The notes under the pieces are model-generated. The model was not told where the DNA came from. It was given only the letters and a program-made list of their open reading frames with translations, and did no database searches. The position numbers and the translations under genes were made by a program. Positions 1 to 12,288 of a stretch of DNA of 64,000 nucleotides are shown one piece after another (the stretch's first letter is position 1; every line of letters starts with the position of its first letter). The stretch spans positions 31,703,230 through 31,767,229 of the forward strand of contig NC_088677.1 in NCBI RefSeq assembly GCF_950023065.1, read 5' to 3'. This DNA is from Planococcus citri (taxonomy: Eukaryota; Arthropoda; Insecta; Hemiptera; Pseudococcidae).

Positions 1-55
1 CAGTTATCAAAAGAAAGCTACCGTTTGAAAATCAAAATTTAAGAATTGTTTTTAC

Positions 56-3000
56 CACGGATGTTTCATCGCTTCCACGCCTATCGAAAGTAGAAGTTGG
101 AGGTAAACGATTCGCCTCCGGTTCGCAAAACACTTGCATGGTTAATTCTTGTTCTTCGTAAAGTTTCAGTTTTCTAAAAAATTAAATAATCGAAATTAAT
201 CACAAAAGAAGGGTAACTTTTTCATTATAATTAAATATTGGAATTCAAATCCGAGGAAAATCTTACTGTTCGATCCATAATGGATTTTCAGTGGTACTTA
301 AATCGTCAATAATAGGTTTTTTGATTAACATATCACATTTCATATCTAATGGCTCCATAACAATCCTAAAATACAAATATCCAAACGTAATTTAAATTGA
401 ACTCAAGTAAATTACATTTCAAAAATCAATTCGGTGAAGTACATATTTTACAAAAAAAAAAAAAAAAAAAATATTGAACACGAAATATAAAAAACAAGGT
501 GCACGTATATCGTACCAGTGTCTAAAACAACAGCATAAAACTAAAACGCTTGTACATCCCACAAATAACACAATGGCCAATGCAACTAAAGCTGCCAAAG
601 CAGGCTCAAACGGTTCGTTCGGTTTTTCGACGTAAGCGGGCTATTGAGAAAAATTCGATTATGAAACAAAATTGTGTCGATAGGTAAGCGAAACATGACG
701 AGTGCACGAAAGTGCAATATGAAAAATCAACTAATTATCTCACCAGCACATTTTCAATAGCAAACCCGGCGTAATCGTCTTTTAAATAATCGTATTTGGC
801 GTCGATTATTTTCAGTACTTCGGGAATCGTAACAATAGTTTGGGTTTCGTTGTTAATCATGTGCAAATACATATCGCACCTGCAAGCAAATGATATTAAA
901 ACTTTGGTATTTTGAATAATTTTATGAAATTAATTATAATTATTCGTAACGAACCAGTCGTGTTGAGTTTGCCCGATTGAATTGACATGATACCTCAGAG
1001 CGTCCACAACTACCACGTTTCCAGTAGCGTTCGATAACTGGGCAGCAATTTTATGTACTCTCGATTCTACTTCTTTCGGGGGCCTAGATAGTATAACACG
1101 AGCAAGTTGCTGAGATTCGTATACCCAAATCTGCGAAAAAGTACATGAATATAAAACAACTGAATGAATGTAAAATTATTCTACCGCATCAAGCTTTTTT
1201 CAAAGTTATTCCAAAACATCCCTCAAGCTAGACATATTTCACTCACGTTTAAAGTAGCAGTAGCTTCTCGGTTCGGTGGAGCAGTTTCGCGAGCTATAAC
1301 ACGTAATTCGAATCTATCTTGATTATACTCGGTGACAAAATCGGCCGTTGTTATTTTGCCTTGCGAGTTAATAGCAAAAGGACTAGGAATAACCGATCCA
1401 GATGATTTATTCGAGCCGCTCTTGTACAGATACGATGCCCAAATTTCGTATGTAAGTTCACCATTGATACCTTCATCAGTGTCGTTAGCTTTCAACGTAG
1501 TTATACTTTCACCCATTGGAGCCTTAGCATCGATGCCTATAAATTAAAACGAAATGTAGTACAGATAACCATCATTTTGAATTATTAATTTAATGCAATT
1601 TACCAGCATAGTAGACTTTTCTTTCGAAGTAAGGAGCGTTGTCATTCTCGTCTTTGACAATGATTACCGCATGAGCAATGGTAGGATCTCCTTTGGCAAT
1701 TATTTCATTCTATAAAAAAATAATGAGAAATATTTTAGCCTCACAGCGAATAAAAAAACATAATGAGCAAGCTTCACTTACGGCAGCCGCATTATAATTC
1801 GGATTATTAGTCGCTTTGATGTAGAATTCGTGACTGGTGTTTCTTTCTCTGTCTAGTACACCCAAGACGTAAATAGATCCATCGCGACGATCCAGTTTAA
1901 ACATACCTTCTTCATTTCCCTTAATTATGTAATAGAATATTTTGGCGTTATCGCCTTCGTCAGCATCTTCTGCTTGTACTTTACCTAAAAAAAATCATCG
2001 TCATTAATTTAAATCTCTCAAATTTACCTACTTAAAAATTTTCCATTTGGTTGAAAAAAATTGAAATTTACCCATTAAATAATCGGGAGGATTATTTTCA
2101 TTTACTGTGAATGTATATTCGGAAGTACCATCTTCGCTAGACAAAAACATCGGTTTATTGTCGTCGATATCTTTGAGAATAATATTCAAATATTGCGATG
2201 TTTCGTAAGTCGTCTGTGTTCCGCGATCTTTGGCAACTAATATCAACTGTAAAAATATTTGACAAATTAGACTAATTTCGATTAAATGAAATTTCAATCA
2301 TTTTATTCAAAAATTATACCTCGTAATATGCTCTTTTTTCTCGGTCTAGATTAACTAACGTTCTCAATTCGCCGGTATTTTCATCGATACTGAATTCATC
2401 GGTGGCTTGGGTATTATTGTTCCCAACTTTGAAATGATACGTAACACGACCATTTTCACCAGGATCCTTGTCTTCGGCGAATACTTTCATGACTAGATGA
2501 TTAACTTCGACATTCTGCGAACGACAGCAATCATTAGAGGATGAAATTAAACAAGGAATCGAGAATTTATGAACACATACTTCTGGAATTAATACTGAAG
2601 CATTGGCTGAGGAGGGTTCTTTGAAGAATGGTTTATTCTGGTTTACGTCTAAAACATTCACGTCGACTTGAGCTTTATCCGAAAATTTTCCATCGGTTAC
2701 TTCGACTGTAAGTTTGAAGGATTTTATCAAACCCAATAACGAACGTTTAGGGTACAAAATTCCGGTATTCGATTCCATATAAAATGCCTCTGTAAACAAA
2801 ATTGAATTTTATTTTTTAAAGTTTCTTCTTTTTTTCAATCAATCGTTAATTTATATTTCAGTGATTGAAAAATCAAACTTTACCTTCGTCATTTCCATTG
2901 ACAATATGATATCGTAAACGACTAGTTTCATCCTTATCTTCTGCGTGTAATCGAACTATCGGTGATGCAGGCGCATAAGGTATGGTTTCAACAATATTTG

Positions 3001-6000
3001 CTGAGTATTGATGCTCAGTAAGTATGGGCGCATTATCATTGACATCTTCGATTTTCACATGAACCTAAATAATCAATTTCTGATTAGTAAATCTCACAGG
3101 ACGACTATCCAAATTTTCATCTTTCAGTCTCCTTACCGGCACAACGACAGATTTTGATTCTTCTTTCGGAGCTAAATCAGTGGCTTCAACTTTTAACGTA
3201 ATTTCAGGGACAGTTTCTCGATCTAATGCAGCTGAATTGGAAACTCTAATTTCCCCAGTGTGTTCGTTTATCACGAAATCACTCACGTAATCTCCTTTGA
3301 ACGAATACTTTATTCTACCAAAATCGTCAGCATCTCCATCTGTGGCAGAAACTTTCACGACGAACGTATCTTTCTGTGAATTTTCTTTGATCGCAGCGAA
3401 ATACTCGGACTAAAAAAATGATGAAAAAATTAAAATCGAAAAAAAATAAAATTGATCACAGTAATTTCAAAGTGACATACTTTATCAAAAACTGGACCCA
3501 TATCGTTAATATTAATAACTGTGACAATGACGTGAGCTGCTGTAGATAACTGAGGTTCGCCTATATCGTACGCTCGTAACGTAAAGTTTATGGATTGAAC
3601 TTTTTCGTAATCTATTTCCTTCGTCGTATAAACTGTACCTATTTTTCAAACACAAAAATTGTAAATTTTTAACTAAAAAGTTACACGAAAATTTGAAAGA
3701 TGATTTGAATAATCGAACCTGTAGTTCGGTTCACATCGAAATATTCAGATTCTGGTTCGATAGCGAAATGATCGATATCAGAATCGTTATCTCTAGCGGT
3801 GAATGTCCCTAAGATCGTATTCGCAGGCAATCCTTCTTGGATTTGAGTCACATAATAAGGATTTTCCTTCGTCCAAGGCTTTTCAAATGTGGGAGGAATG
3901 TCGTTGACATCTAATATCGTTACCATCAGTGTTCCTGCAAAAAAAAAATCCAATTTAGTAAATTGAACGGTAGATTCGTCCGATAAATACATATAATTTT
4001 TTGCGTTCATATTTACCATTGCCTTGTTGTTCGTAATTGGCACTGGTATCGGTAACAACGACCCTTAATGTAATATGAACAGCTATATCTCTTTGTAATT
4101 CTTCTACCACGATAACTTCTCCAGTTTCTTTATTGATTTCGAAAAATCCCTTGATAAATAAAAGCAAATAGCATTAATATCACAATTTTTAAATTTTTAC
4201 AGATTTCGGCGAACAGACTTTAAAATGTTTTACTTTATACGAATCGTCATTGAAGATCTCTTTTCCAGATTTATCTACGGCACTGATAGGTTCAGCGAAT
4301 TCAAAATTGAGTGCAGATGTATCATTGGTATCCGGATCAGCGGCTATAATTTTGTAAAATATAGTTCCTACTTTTGCATCTTTTGGAACCTAAAAATCAA
4401 TCACGTATAAAATTTCTATACAAGATTAGCCAAACAAGTATAGACAACGAAAAAGTTTACTTCAGCTCTCTGTAGCGGTGGGTTGAGGTAAGGATTTTTA
4501 TCGTTCGTGTTCAGGATCGTAATCTGTACCATTGCAGTGCCAGTTAACATTGGTGTACCTGAAAGATTGAAAAAAAAAAAAAAAAAAATGAGAAATTACG
4601 TTTGAAAGTACATACAGAGACGATTTTGAGAACTATGTGAGGATTAAAAACCCACCGCTATCGGTCGCAGTGATAGTTATATTATAAAAATTCCTTCGAT
4701 CGTAATCCAATTTAGAAGCCACTTTTAGAATTCCGGTTTCTGAATCCACTGCGAAATCGTTGAAAGAACCTTTTTCGATATGATACGATAATTTTGCATT
4801 TAAACCGGAATCAGCATCGGTAGCCTGTACTTGAAGTATTTCTTCACCTGAAATCGCAGTCACAGAATTATTCAAAATCTACGAATAAAAAAAAATCTTC
4901 AATTTTTTCTATTTTATTTACCTATTTTGGAATCTTCCAAAACCGTCTCGTTGTACACTTTTGGAGAAAATTCAGGTTGATTATTATTCACATCCAATAT
5001 TTGAACATTAACGATAGTTTGACTCGAAAATACTCCGTCACTTGCCTTTAAAAAAAAACAATAATGAAAAATTGACCTCGAAGATTACTAAATCCAGTTT
5101 GTAATAAGATACAATGACGAGATTCGCTTACGGTTACAGTGAAAGTAATTGTATCAGATTCCGGATCACGAATAATTCCAGTATCACTTAAAACTATTAT
5201 TTCGCCGGTAATATGATCGATACCGAAGAGGCCCTTAACGTGTTCATCTAGTATAGAATACGTAATACCAGCAGTTTTATCAGCATCTTCAGCCTAAAAC
5301 CATTAAATAATTAAAATCACCGATGAAATTTTCTCGCTAAAGTAATTGAAAATCTGGTTTACTTTGACGAAAAATGCTGGTTCAAATTTGGTGGCTCCTT
5401 CGTCTATCACAGCTGTATAATTTTTTGATTTAAATACCGGCTTGTTGTCGTTATTATCTAATATAACGATTTGCAATGGTACGAATGCATCAAAACCGTG
5501 ACCTTCGTTGTCAGTTGCCTAAAAAAAATGATCACTCGATTATCGGAGATATCTCAAAAATATTTCAACTAAAAAAATTCTTCTCAAATAACCTTACCTT
5601 ATACGTTAAAGAATATTTAGTATTGGTTTCGTAATCTAAGCATGGAGGTGTTCCAGGATGCGCACATAAGGCGACAGTTATGACACCGGTTTTCTTATCA
5701 ACGTTAAATCTGTAAAAAAAATAAAAATAAAAAAATGAACGAAAAATTACCACATAATCAAAAAATGAAATACAATATTTCAATAAAATACATACCTATC
5801 TGCGCCATCGCCAACAAGTTCATAAACAATGCTGTTTTTTCCATAAATGTCGCTATCTCTATCACTTGCAGTTATTGTGGTTACAATAGTGCCAGGTAAA
5901 GCGGATTCATTAACGGTGGCTTTATAAGCTGAATTTTCAAATTTAGGTGCGTTATCATTTACATCCAACACTTCGACGGTGATAGTCGATGTAGATGAAT

Positions 6001-7935
6001 GTTTAACCGATGTGCCATTTTCTTCAGCTATCACCTATTTGAAAAATTAAATCAATTATAATCTATGCTTCACAATTCAACATATACTCGTCGTATTAAA
6101 ACACAAAAACGTTACCAATATAATGAATTTCCTTTGATTAGGATTTTCATAATCTAATGAACCATTACTAGCTAATCGAACGATAACAGAAGTGGATCCT
6201 AAGGCAGACGTAGGTTCGATCGTGAATGCTTCAGAAATATCATTCAAACGTAATGAGAATGCTGAATTATTTCCCTTTAAAAAAAAATTAACGAAATGAT
6301 ATTAATTGAAAATTAATTTCACGTGATTATTAATCCGATAAAATACACGTACAATATCAACATCAGTAACTCTCATGTCTAAATTAGGTAACGGTGAACC
6401 TGGTGGCGTATTTTCCGTTATATTGACGTGATATTCCTTTTTATTGAACGTAGGGGCTTCATCGTTCACATCTCGAATAGTAATTGATACAATGGCAGTG
6501 GTACTAGCGTTATCATCATTCGACGGAGTTACATCGACGATTTCACGAGCCTGTGAACGAATTTAAGTTGAAAAAATGGCGTAAAAATACGCGGATACTA
6601 AGATAAAAATTTACTTTGACGGTTAACGATACTACGCCGTTAGTATCGCTCACAGCTTCTCTATCTAAAAATTTGGCAGTACGAATTTCTCCGCTGTTGC
6701 GATCAATTTGAAAAAAATCAAAAGGATCTGAAATAAAATTCATCGATGTTAAATATGTAATTAGCAAGATTCGAGAATTTCATCAAGGGTTTACTTACTG
6801 CTAATGAGATCATAATCTATAGCTCTGGGAGCTCCTCTATCACCATCTTTAGCTTTCACAGTCAATACACGTGTTCCAATAGGAGCATCTTCTTCGACAA
6901 TAGCGGTCAATGAACTTTGAAATATCGGTGGTGAATTTTGCACATCCAAAACGCGTATTTCACAAGTTGTATTGGATCTATATTTTCCATCCTACGAAGA
7001 AAAATCACAAATTATATTCGATTGTTGGATAAAAGAAATACATTATTTGGAAAAATAACTTACAGCGGCTTCTAACAGAAATTCGAAGATTTCTTTATCG
7101 TTATAATTCAACTTCCCCTTCAATACTATTGCTCCTTGAAAATAACTTTCACTGCTGTTCAAATTGACGATTTCAAATATTTTACATGCGTTAGGATGGG
7201 TCGTCTCTTTACACGTTACTTCAAGAGAATCACCGACAATATCTGCATCTTCGACGATGATATTCTCAAATATAGTACTACCTACAGGTGTATCTTCAGG
7301 TACTGGGATTTTATATGGAGTCTAAGAAAGCATCACAAATATTAAAATTTAGAATAGTTCGTACCAATAATATAATTTTTAATTAACTCGTTTCACCTTT
7401 ATGAATATTGGAGCGTTATCGTTCACGTCTTCAATAATGAAATTAATTCTTTCTCGAACAATATTATTTGTGGCTCCTTCGACCTTATCTTCGATAGTAA
7501 CGACGACTTGCATGGACGCATTAGCCTGTTAGAAACCAAACACAAAATTATTCATGCTCCGAATAAAATGACGATGAATTCAGTCTAAGAAATTCTACAG
7601 TACCTCTCTATTCAGAGATTTTTTTAGTTTCACTTCGCCCGTGATAGGATCAACGGAAAAAAAATCTGTATTTTCGATCCCATATCGTAATTCTGAACCT
7701 TCAGGATCAGTACCACTCAATGTACCAATTATCGCCCCCACAGGTGTATCTTCTAGGATCACAGTATTATCCAAGTTGGAATCGAACACAGGGGAATGAT
7801 TACATTGTATGACTGAAATTGCACATTTAGAATATCATTAATAACAGCGAAATTAACATACGTTGAAAATAACATCAACTACTTACCACTGAGAAGTGCA
7901 AAGAAAATTATTGAAACACATGTATTTCTTGACAT
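56..7935 (-). CDS. Cad87A: Cadherin-87A-like large cadherin, 32 coding exons, 3' end missing
   Basis: A single-pass calcium-dependent adhesion protein. I could join 32 exons in phase to about 1780 codons: 7887-7935, 7604-7812, 7397-7525, 7064-7321, 6799-6991, 6615-6727, 6353-6550, 6116-6274, 5796-6034, 5598-5709, 5363-5518, 5132-5293, 4922-5045, 4656-4847, 4461-4558, 4234-4389, 4017-4149, 3719-3934, 3481-3638, 3137-3409, 2884-3064, 2581-2789, 2320-2514, 2072-2246, 1782-1984, 1604-1709, 1247-1536, 955-1130, 744-879, 516-640, 267-365, 56-173. It opens with a signal peptide (MSRNTCVSIIFFALLS). Thirteen inter-repeat calcium linkers of DVNDNAP type (for example DVNDNAPIF, DVNDEAPTF, DNNDNKPVF, DENDNAPYF) imply about 14 cadherin repeats; some are degenerate (DVQNSPP, NTNDKNP). 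The exon at 516-640 carries the membrane helix (ALAALVALAIVLFVG) followed by cysteines; the tail includes WIEQKLKLYEEQELTMQVF. The last visible exon ends at a donor at 55, so more tail lies off the window. Size and the N-terminal EDTPVG pattern fit insect Cad87A; another non-classical cadherin is possible. Confidence 0.93.
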
Positions 7936-8300
7936 GGCGATCGAGTTATGGAAAAAATAAAATTGTGTGCCTGGAACGTATGTGCAATCTGTAACAATAC
8001 AAAATTTAGGATCACATAACTAAGGAAATCATGAATATTTATGTCGGCTAGGTGTAATTAGCAAGTAGGTCATTTGAGAAAAATTCGCGAGTGACATAGT
8101 TGGATTACATCTATCGTTACAATTTCTGAAACTCAAGTCAATATTTTGGAATCATTCTTACCTTATGTTTCTCCGAGATGATCGCCTTCAACTCATAATT
8201 GAAAAATAGAGTCCAAGTTTTTCACCTTTCAGATTTACAGGTTCCAAAATTCATCTTGTATTAATTGATAACGAAATAATGAAACGCATACATTGTATAA
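7936..8300 (-). promoter_or_regulatory. Split 5' UTR and likely promoter side of the cadherin gene
   Basis: Upstream of the cadherin ATG the minus strand has an acceptor (…TTGTTACAG) just above 7988, so 7936-7988 is the 5' UTR part of the first coding exon. A strong donor (AAG|GTAAGA) at 8162 marks the end of an upstream non-coding exon whose own start I cannot place. A short hairpin (cctgca/tgcagg) and a less AT-rich patch lie near 8510-8567 and may be near the transcription start, but nothing decides it. Confidence 0.5.
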
Positions 8301-10690
8301 CGGTGAACAGAAGAAGACTTATGAATTAAGATTTAAATACACTGAAACATATCGAGTACAAAAAGAATGTTTCAACTGCTAAACTGTAACAGATTACCAA
8401 TAACTTATGTATTACATAATTTCATAGTAGAATACTTATTATTATAGGAATTTGTTTATATCGGAAATGATAAACAGTTATAAAGCCGGAGCCGGGTAGG
8501 CAATAGAACAACACTTTGCTGCTTTCCTGTTGTTGTGGTTGTATTCCTGCAGTGTGCAGGAGCAATTTAGGAAACCAGTTTTTAGTCCATCGATTGCGAG
8601 TTGAAATAAATAACGAAAAAACAAATTTATTCTAAAAGAATTACCTCATTTTTTTACAATAAAATTTCATTTAATGAACGATTGATTAAAATTATTTTAT
8701 GAAAATTTAAATATTATAATGATCCTCATTTGTTATTTTTTCATTGTCAGGAGTCAGGAGGATTATACTATACTCGTACTTGTAAACAGACCTACTTTCA
8801 CGTGTTTATGACGATTATGGATTATTTACAGATCAAGTAAATTCAACCCATAGGTGTTCAACTTTTCGAGACTCTTTAGGTATTTTCATCACGTTTGTCT
8901 TTTTCGAGTCTCGTTTGATTCACCATTGAAACTTATGAATTTTACGAATCTCATATTAAATATAAAAAGAATGTAGTGGATAGTTTGAACATGTAATTTT
9001 TTGAAATCCTATATCAATCATTGTAAAAAAAATAAAATATTTTCCTCTATTGCTGATTTAGGCTAGAAAAATAATCGATGAAGCAAAGCAAAAGCACCTG
9101 AAGCTGTCCAGGAATGGTCGCTGGTAAATGAGGAATAGGTACCCATTACCCACATTGACATTTCTTTTTTAAAAAATGTCCTATTGAAAAAATACAATGT
9201 TTTTTGCGTGATATTCAAGGAATGTAGCTGAGTCATAAAATAAAATTGTACATGTTTTAACTGATCATTGTGAAACGCAAAGCGTTCTGAAATTTCATCA
9301 TTAAAATTTTAATATTCATGGTACACTGGTTACATTGTTCAACGTCAACCCTTTCTTGTTTGAATAAGACAGTTGCAAGTACCTAGGCCTAAGTACCTAT
9401 TGCAAAACAGAACGAAATTACATCACAATCATGTCAACGGTTTTACATTCAAAATTAAAAACCTGCTCGTATTGAATATAGGCTAGATATAATTTGGTTT
9501 TTCACACGGACTGTATTTCTACGAATTATCTCTGGCTCAAAATGAAAGAAGATATACTATCAAATGAGCGCATTTATTCAACAGGAAGCGAAGTAATAAG
9601 CTGGAACGCTATAAATACAATACTTCAATTCGCGCTCTTCAGAGTTTAACGACCCTCGCAAGCTAATCTGTTCAAATATAACCTGATAAGTGATACGTAG
9701 CACATATTTAACCAGTTTTAGATAATGAGTGCACAACTTCTTAACACACATTTTCCATATCTCTTATATGTAGTTGAAGTAGGTAGAACGACGCAACTGA
9801 AATCCTAAAATGATAAATACATAAATAACCGTTCTTCGTCGTTTATTTGAAACATATTACAATAAATTGTGAAAAGTGCGTAGATATTTTCAAATTAAAT
9901 AATGAAAAAATATACCATTCAGAAAGAAAAATTACTTCAACACCAAAATTTTTAAAGTTCAAAATTGGAAAAAAAAATTGATAAAAATATGCAAAAAATT
10001 ATAATTTTTGTGTTGATGGCAAAGATAAATGTTTACAAAGCGTTATTCTTAACGATATTCTTACATTAAGTTCTAATTAATTGATAGACAAAAAAACCCT
10101 AACAAATAAATTTCGATTGCTGCGAATGCAGCTAAGTCTTATATCGTAGTAACAATTTGATAAATTGTATACACTAAAAATTATAAATTTATATAGTAAT
10201 GTATCTAGGAAAACAAACTAAATATATGTTACAAGAAGGAGATAAGAGCAGAGAGATAATTCTTTGAAAAATAATTTGTCTATGAAGTATAAATTCACAT
10301 TCCATCCGAACTCATACGAACTGCATACAATTTAGCGGAGGAAAAAAAATCAAAAAATAACATCAACTGGACTCGAAATTTTAATTATTTATAAAATTAC
10401 ACTTTAACACAAATATATTTCATACTCTTAAATAGTAAAAAAAAAATCCCTCACATGAAACATATCAATGCCGAAGCAATTTGAACACAATGCAATTAGA
10501 AATAAAAATAATGCAAGTAAGTTTTAATCAGAGATCGTGTAACTGGAATCTCTCAACAACAATAAACAAAATGCTCTAAATCGTACTGATGGGAAAGGAA
10601 TATTTTCAGCATAAAATAGAAAAAAGAAACACACTAAAGTACAAACATAAAAAAATTACAATTAAATTATCCGTCAGAAAACAAAACACA
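8301..10690. other. Intergenic spacer between cadherin 5' end and first H2A.Z 3' end
   Basis: This is AT-rich DNA with stop codons in all frames and no open frame that resembles a protein. The right part (roughly 10,200-10,690) should contain the 3' UTR of the minus-strand H2A.Z gene. I see no repeat arrays or mobile-element ends here. Confidence 0.6.
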
Positions 10691-10695
10691 TCATT

Positions 10696-11788
10696 TTACG
10701 CTGGTTTTTGGGATCCTTTTTTACCAATCAATGACTTGTGAATATGGGGTATGACACCTGTAAAATGAAGAAAAAAAAATCATTAATAAAATTCGTTTCA
10801 AGAATTCGACGATGGAGTATCAACGTTATCATAGAATATAAATACGATAAGTATTTCGAAAATTATGACCCAAGTGAATCAACATTTCAAAACGTTGGTA
10901 CATGTATTACAAGCACATGCGTGTTTCAAATTGGTAAAAAAATGTTTAGAAAGAAGCTTACCTCCTCCGGCAATAGTAGCTTTGATGAGACTGTCCAATT
11001 CTTCATCTCCTCTGATAGCCAACTGTAAATGTCTTGGTGTAATTCTCTTTACTTTCAAATCTTTAGACGCATTACCCGCCAATTCTAAAACCTAAAATTA
11101 ACGAAGTACATTACTCATAACTGAAGTGTGTATATTTCAAATTTCAAGTCGAAAAACATACCTCAGCTGTCAAATATTCCAAAATCGCAGCACTATAAAC
11201 TGCAGCTGTAGCACCTACTCGGCCATGGCTAGTCGTCCGATTTTTCAGATGTCTATGTATTCTGCCAACAGGGAACTGTAAAGTAAAAGTAAAATTTCGT
11301 AATATTAGCCTAAGCTGCCGAATTAGTGAATAGTTACGTGAAAAGAATGCTAGAGATACATCAATATTAGTATCATAGGGATACTGAAAATACGATCAAA
11401 ACACAAAGAAAAAGCTCCTTAGATTGTATTCATTCGATCAAGGAATTTACAGACCTTCTCAGAGTGACTGATATGTAGAATAACAAATCGAATTAAGGTA
11501 AAGGTGCGTAGAGAAAGGAGCACGGAAGTAAGTCATAATGCAATGCAGATAAGCACAATAATGAAGTGACAAAAGTTTTTACCTGTAATCCAGCACGGGC
11601 GGATCTTGATACGGCTTTTGCCTTAGATTTACCAGAATCTTTACCAGCTTTTCCACCAGCCTAAATGTGAAACATCGAAGAGAAGAGATCATATTGAGTG
11701 TTTATTGATAAAGAATGTGAGGAGTACGAAATGAGCGTCTGGACGCCAGCTTGGTATCAAATATGGCGATGAAAGTAATACATACCAT
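10696..11788 (-). CDS. H2Av: Histone variant H2A.Z, copy 1
   Basis: Replication-independent histone variant that replaces H2A in nucleosomes at promoters and in heterochromatin. Five coding exons: 11786-11788 (the ATG alone), 11583-11660, 11162-11275, 10962-11091, 10696-10757, giving 128 residues. Diagnostic H2A.Z features are the N-tail MAGGKAGKDSGK, the L1 loop HLKNRTTSHGRVG, the acidic-patch/docking stretch DEELDSLIKATIAGGG and GVIPHIHKSLIGKK. The C-terminus is GSQKPA*. It lacks the long SQ-ended extension that makes Drosophila H2Av double as H2A.X, so it is like vertebrate H2A.Z in length. The gene is divergent from Exo84 across about 500 bases. A second, very similar gene lies at 15,830-16,748. 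Confidence 0.97.
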
Positions 11789-12288
11789 TATTACGTGTAA
11801 GTATGATAATTTAGACTACAATTTACGATATGCATTCACTCGAAAGCTTCATCCGCTGAACTATAATTATTATGCAAACGCGCCAAAAGAAAATCTCAAA
11901 TAAAGATAATGGCTGCCGTCACGTGACTGCACATAAAACTTTTCTAAACTTTTGTACGAAAAACTCGAAAACGAACAAACGAAAACGATTTTCAACGCGG
12001 TGTTGCCGTGTTTTGAAGCGTAAAATTCATCATCACAGATCAAAAAGGTAAAAAAAAGAGCACTGTTGCCAACCATTTATGAATCCGTCATCATTTTCAT
12101 CTGTGATGTGATAATTCTTATCACAAATTCGAATTTCGAAAGAAAATATTTTCTTTCCCATCAAATCGAATGAATTTTCCAGTTTTCTCTTATTAATTTT
12201 GTTAATTTGGTAATTATTAAAAATGCTGTTGTGATTGTTTTCCCATATACATAATTTGTGCTGAGAGATTGTCGCCCATTAAAGAAAA
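11789..12288. promoter_or_regulatory. Divergent promoter region between H2A.Z copy 1 and Exo84
   Basis: About 500 bases separate the two divergent start codons, so both 5' UTRs and both promoters must fit here unless an unseen upstream exon exists. No TATA box in a convincing position is seen on either strand. Apart from the E2F-type site at 11880-11888 I recognise no regulatory motif. Confidence 0.5.
11880..11888 (-). promoter_or_regulatory. E2F-type site upstream of H2A.Z copy 1
   Basis: The plus strand reads gcgccaaaa, i.e. TTTTGGCGC on the gene strand, which fits the E2F consensus TTTSGCGC. It lies about 90 bases upstream of the ATG. A 13-base block containing it (acgcgccaaaaga, 11878-11890) recurs exactly upstream of the second H2A.Z gene. 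Binding is inferred from sequence and conservation only. Confidence 0.55.

Noticed and set aside
10738..11095. Plus-strand open frames over H2A.Z copy 1
   Set aside because: They are antisense to clear H2A.Z exons and cross its splice sites.
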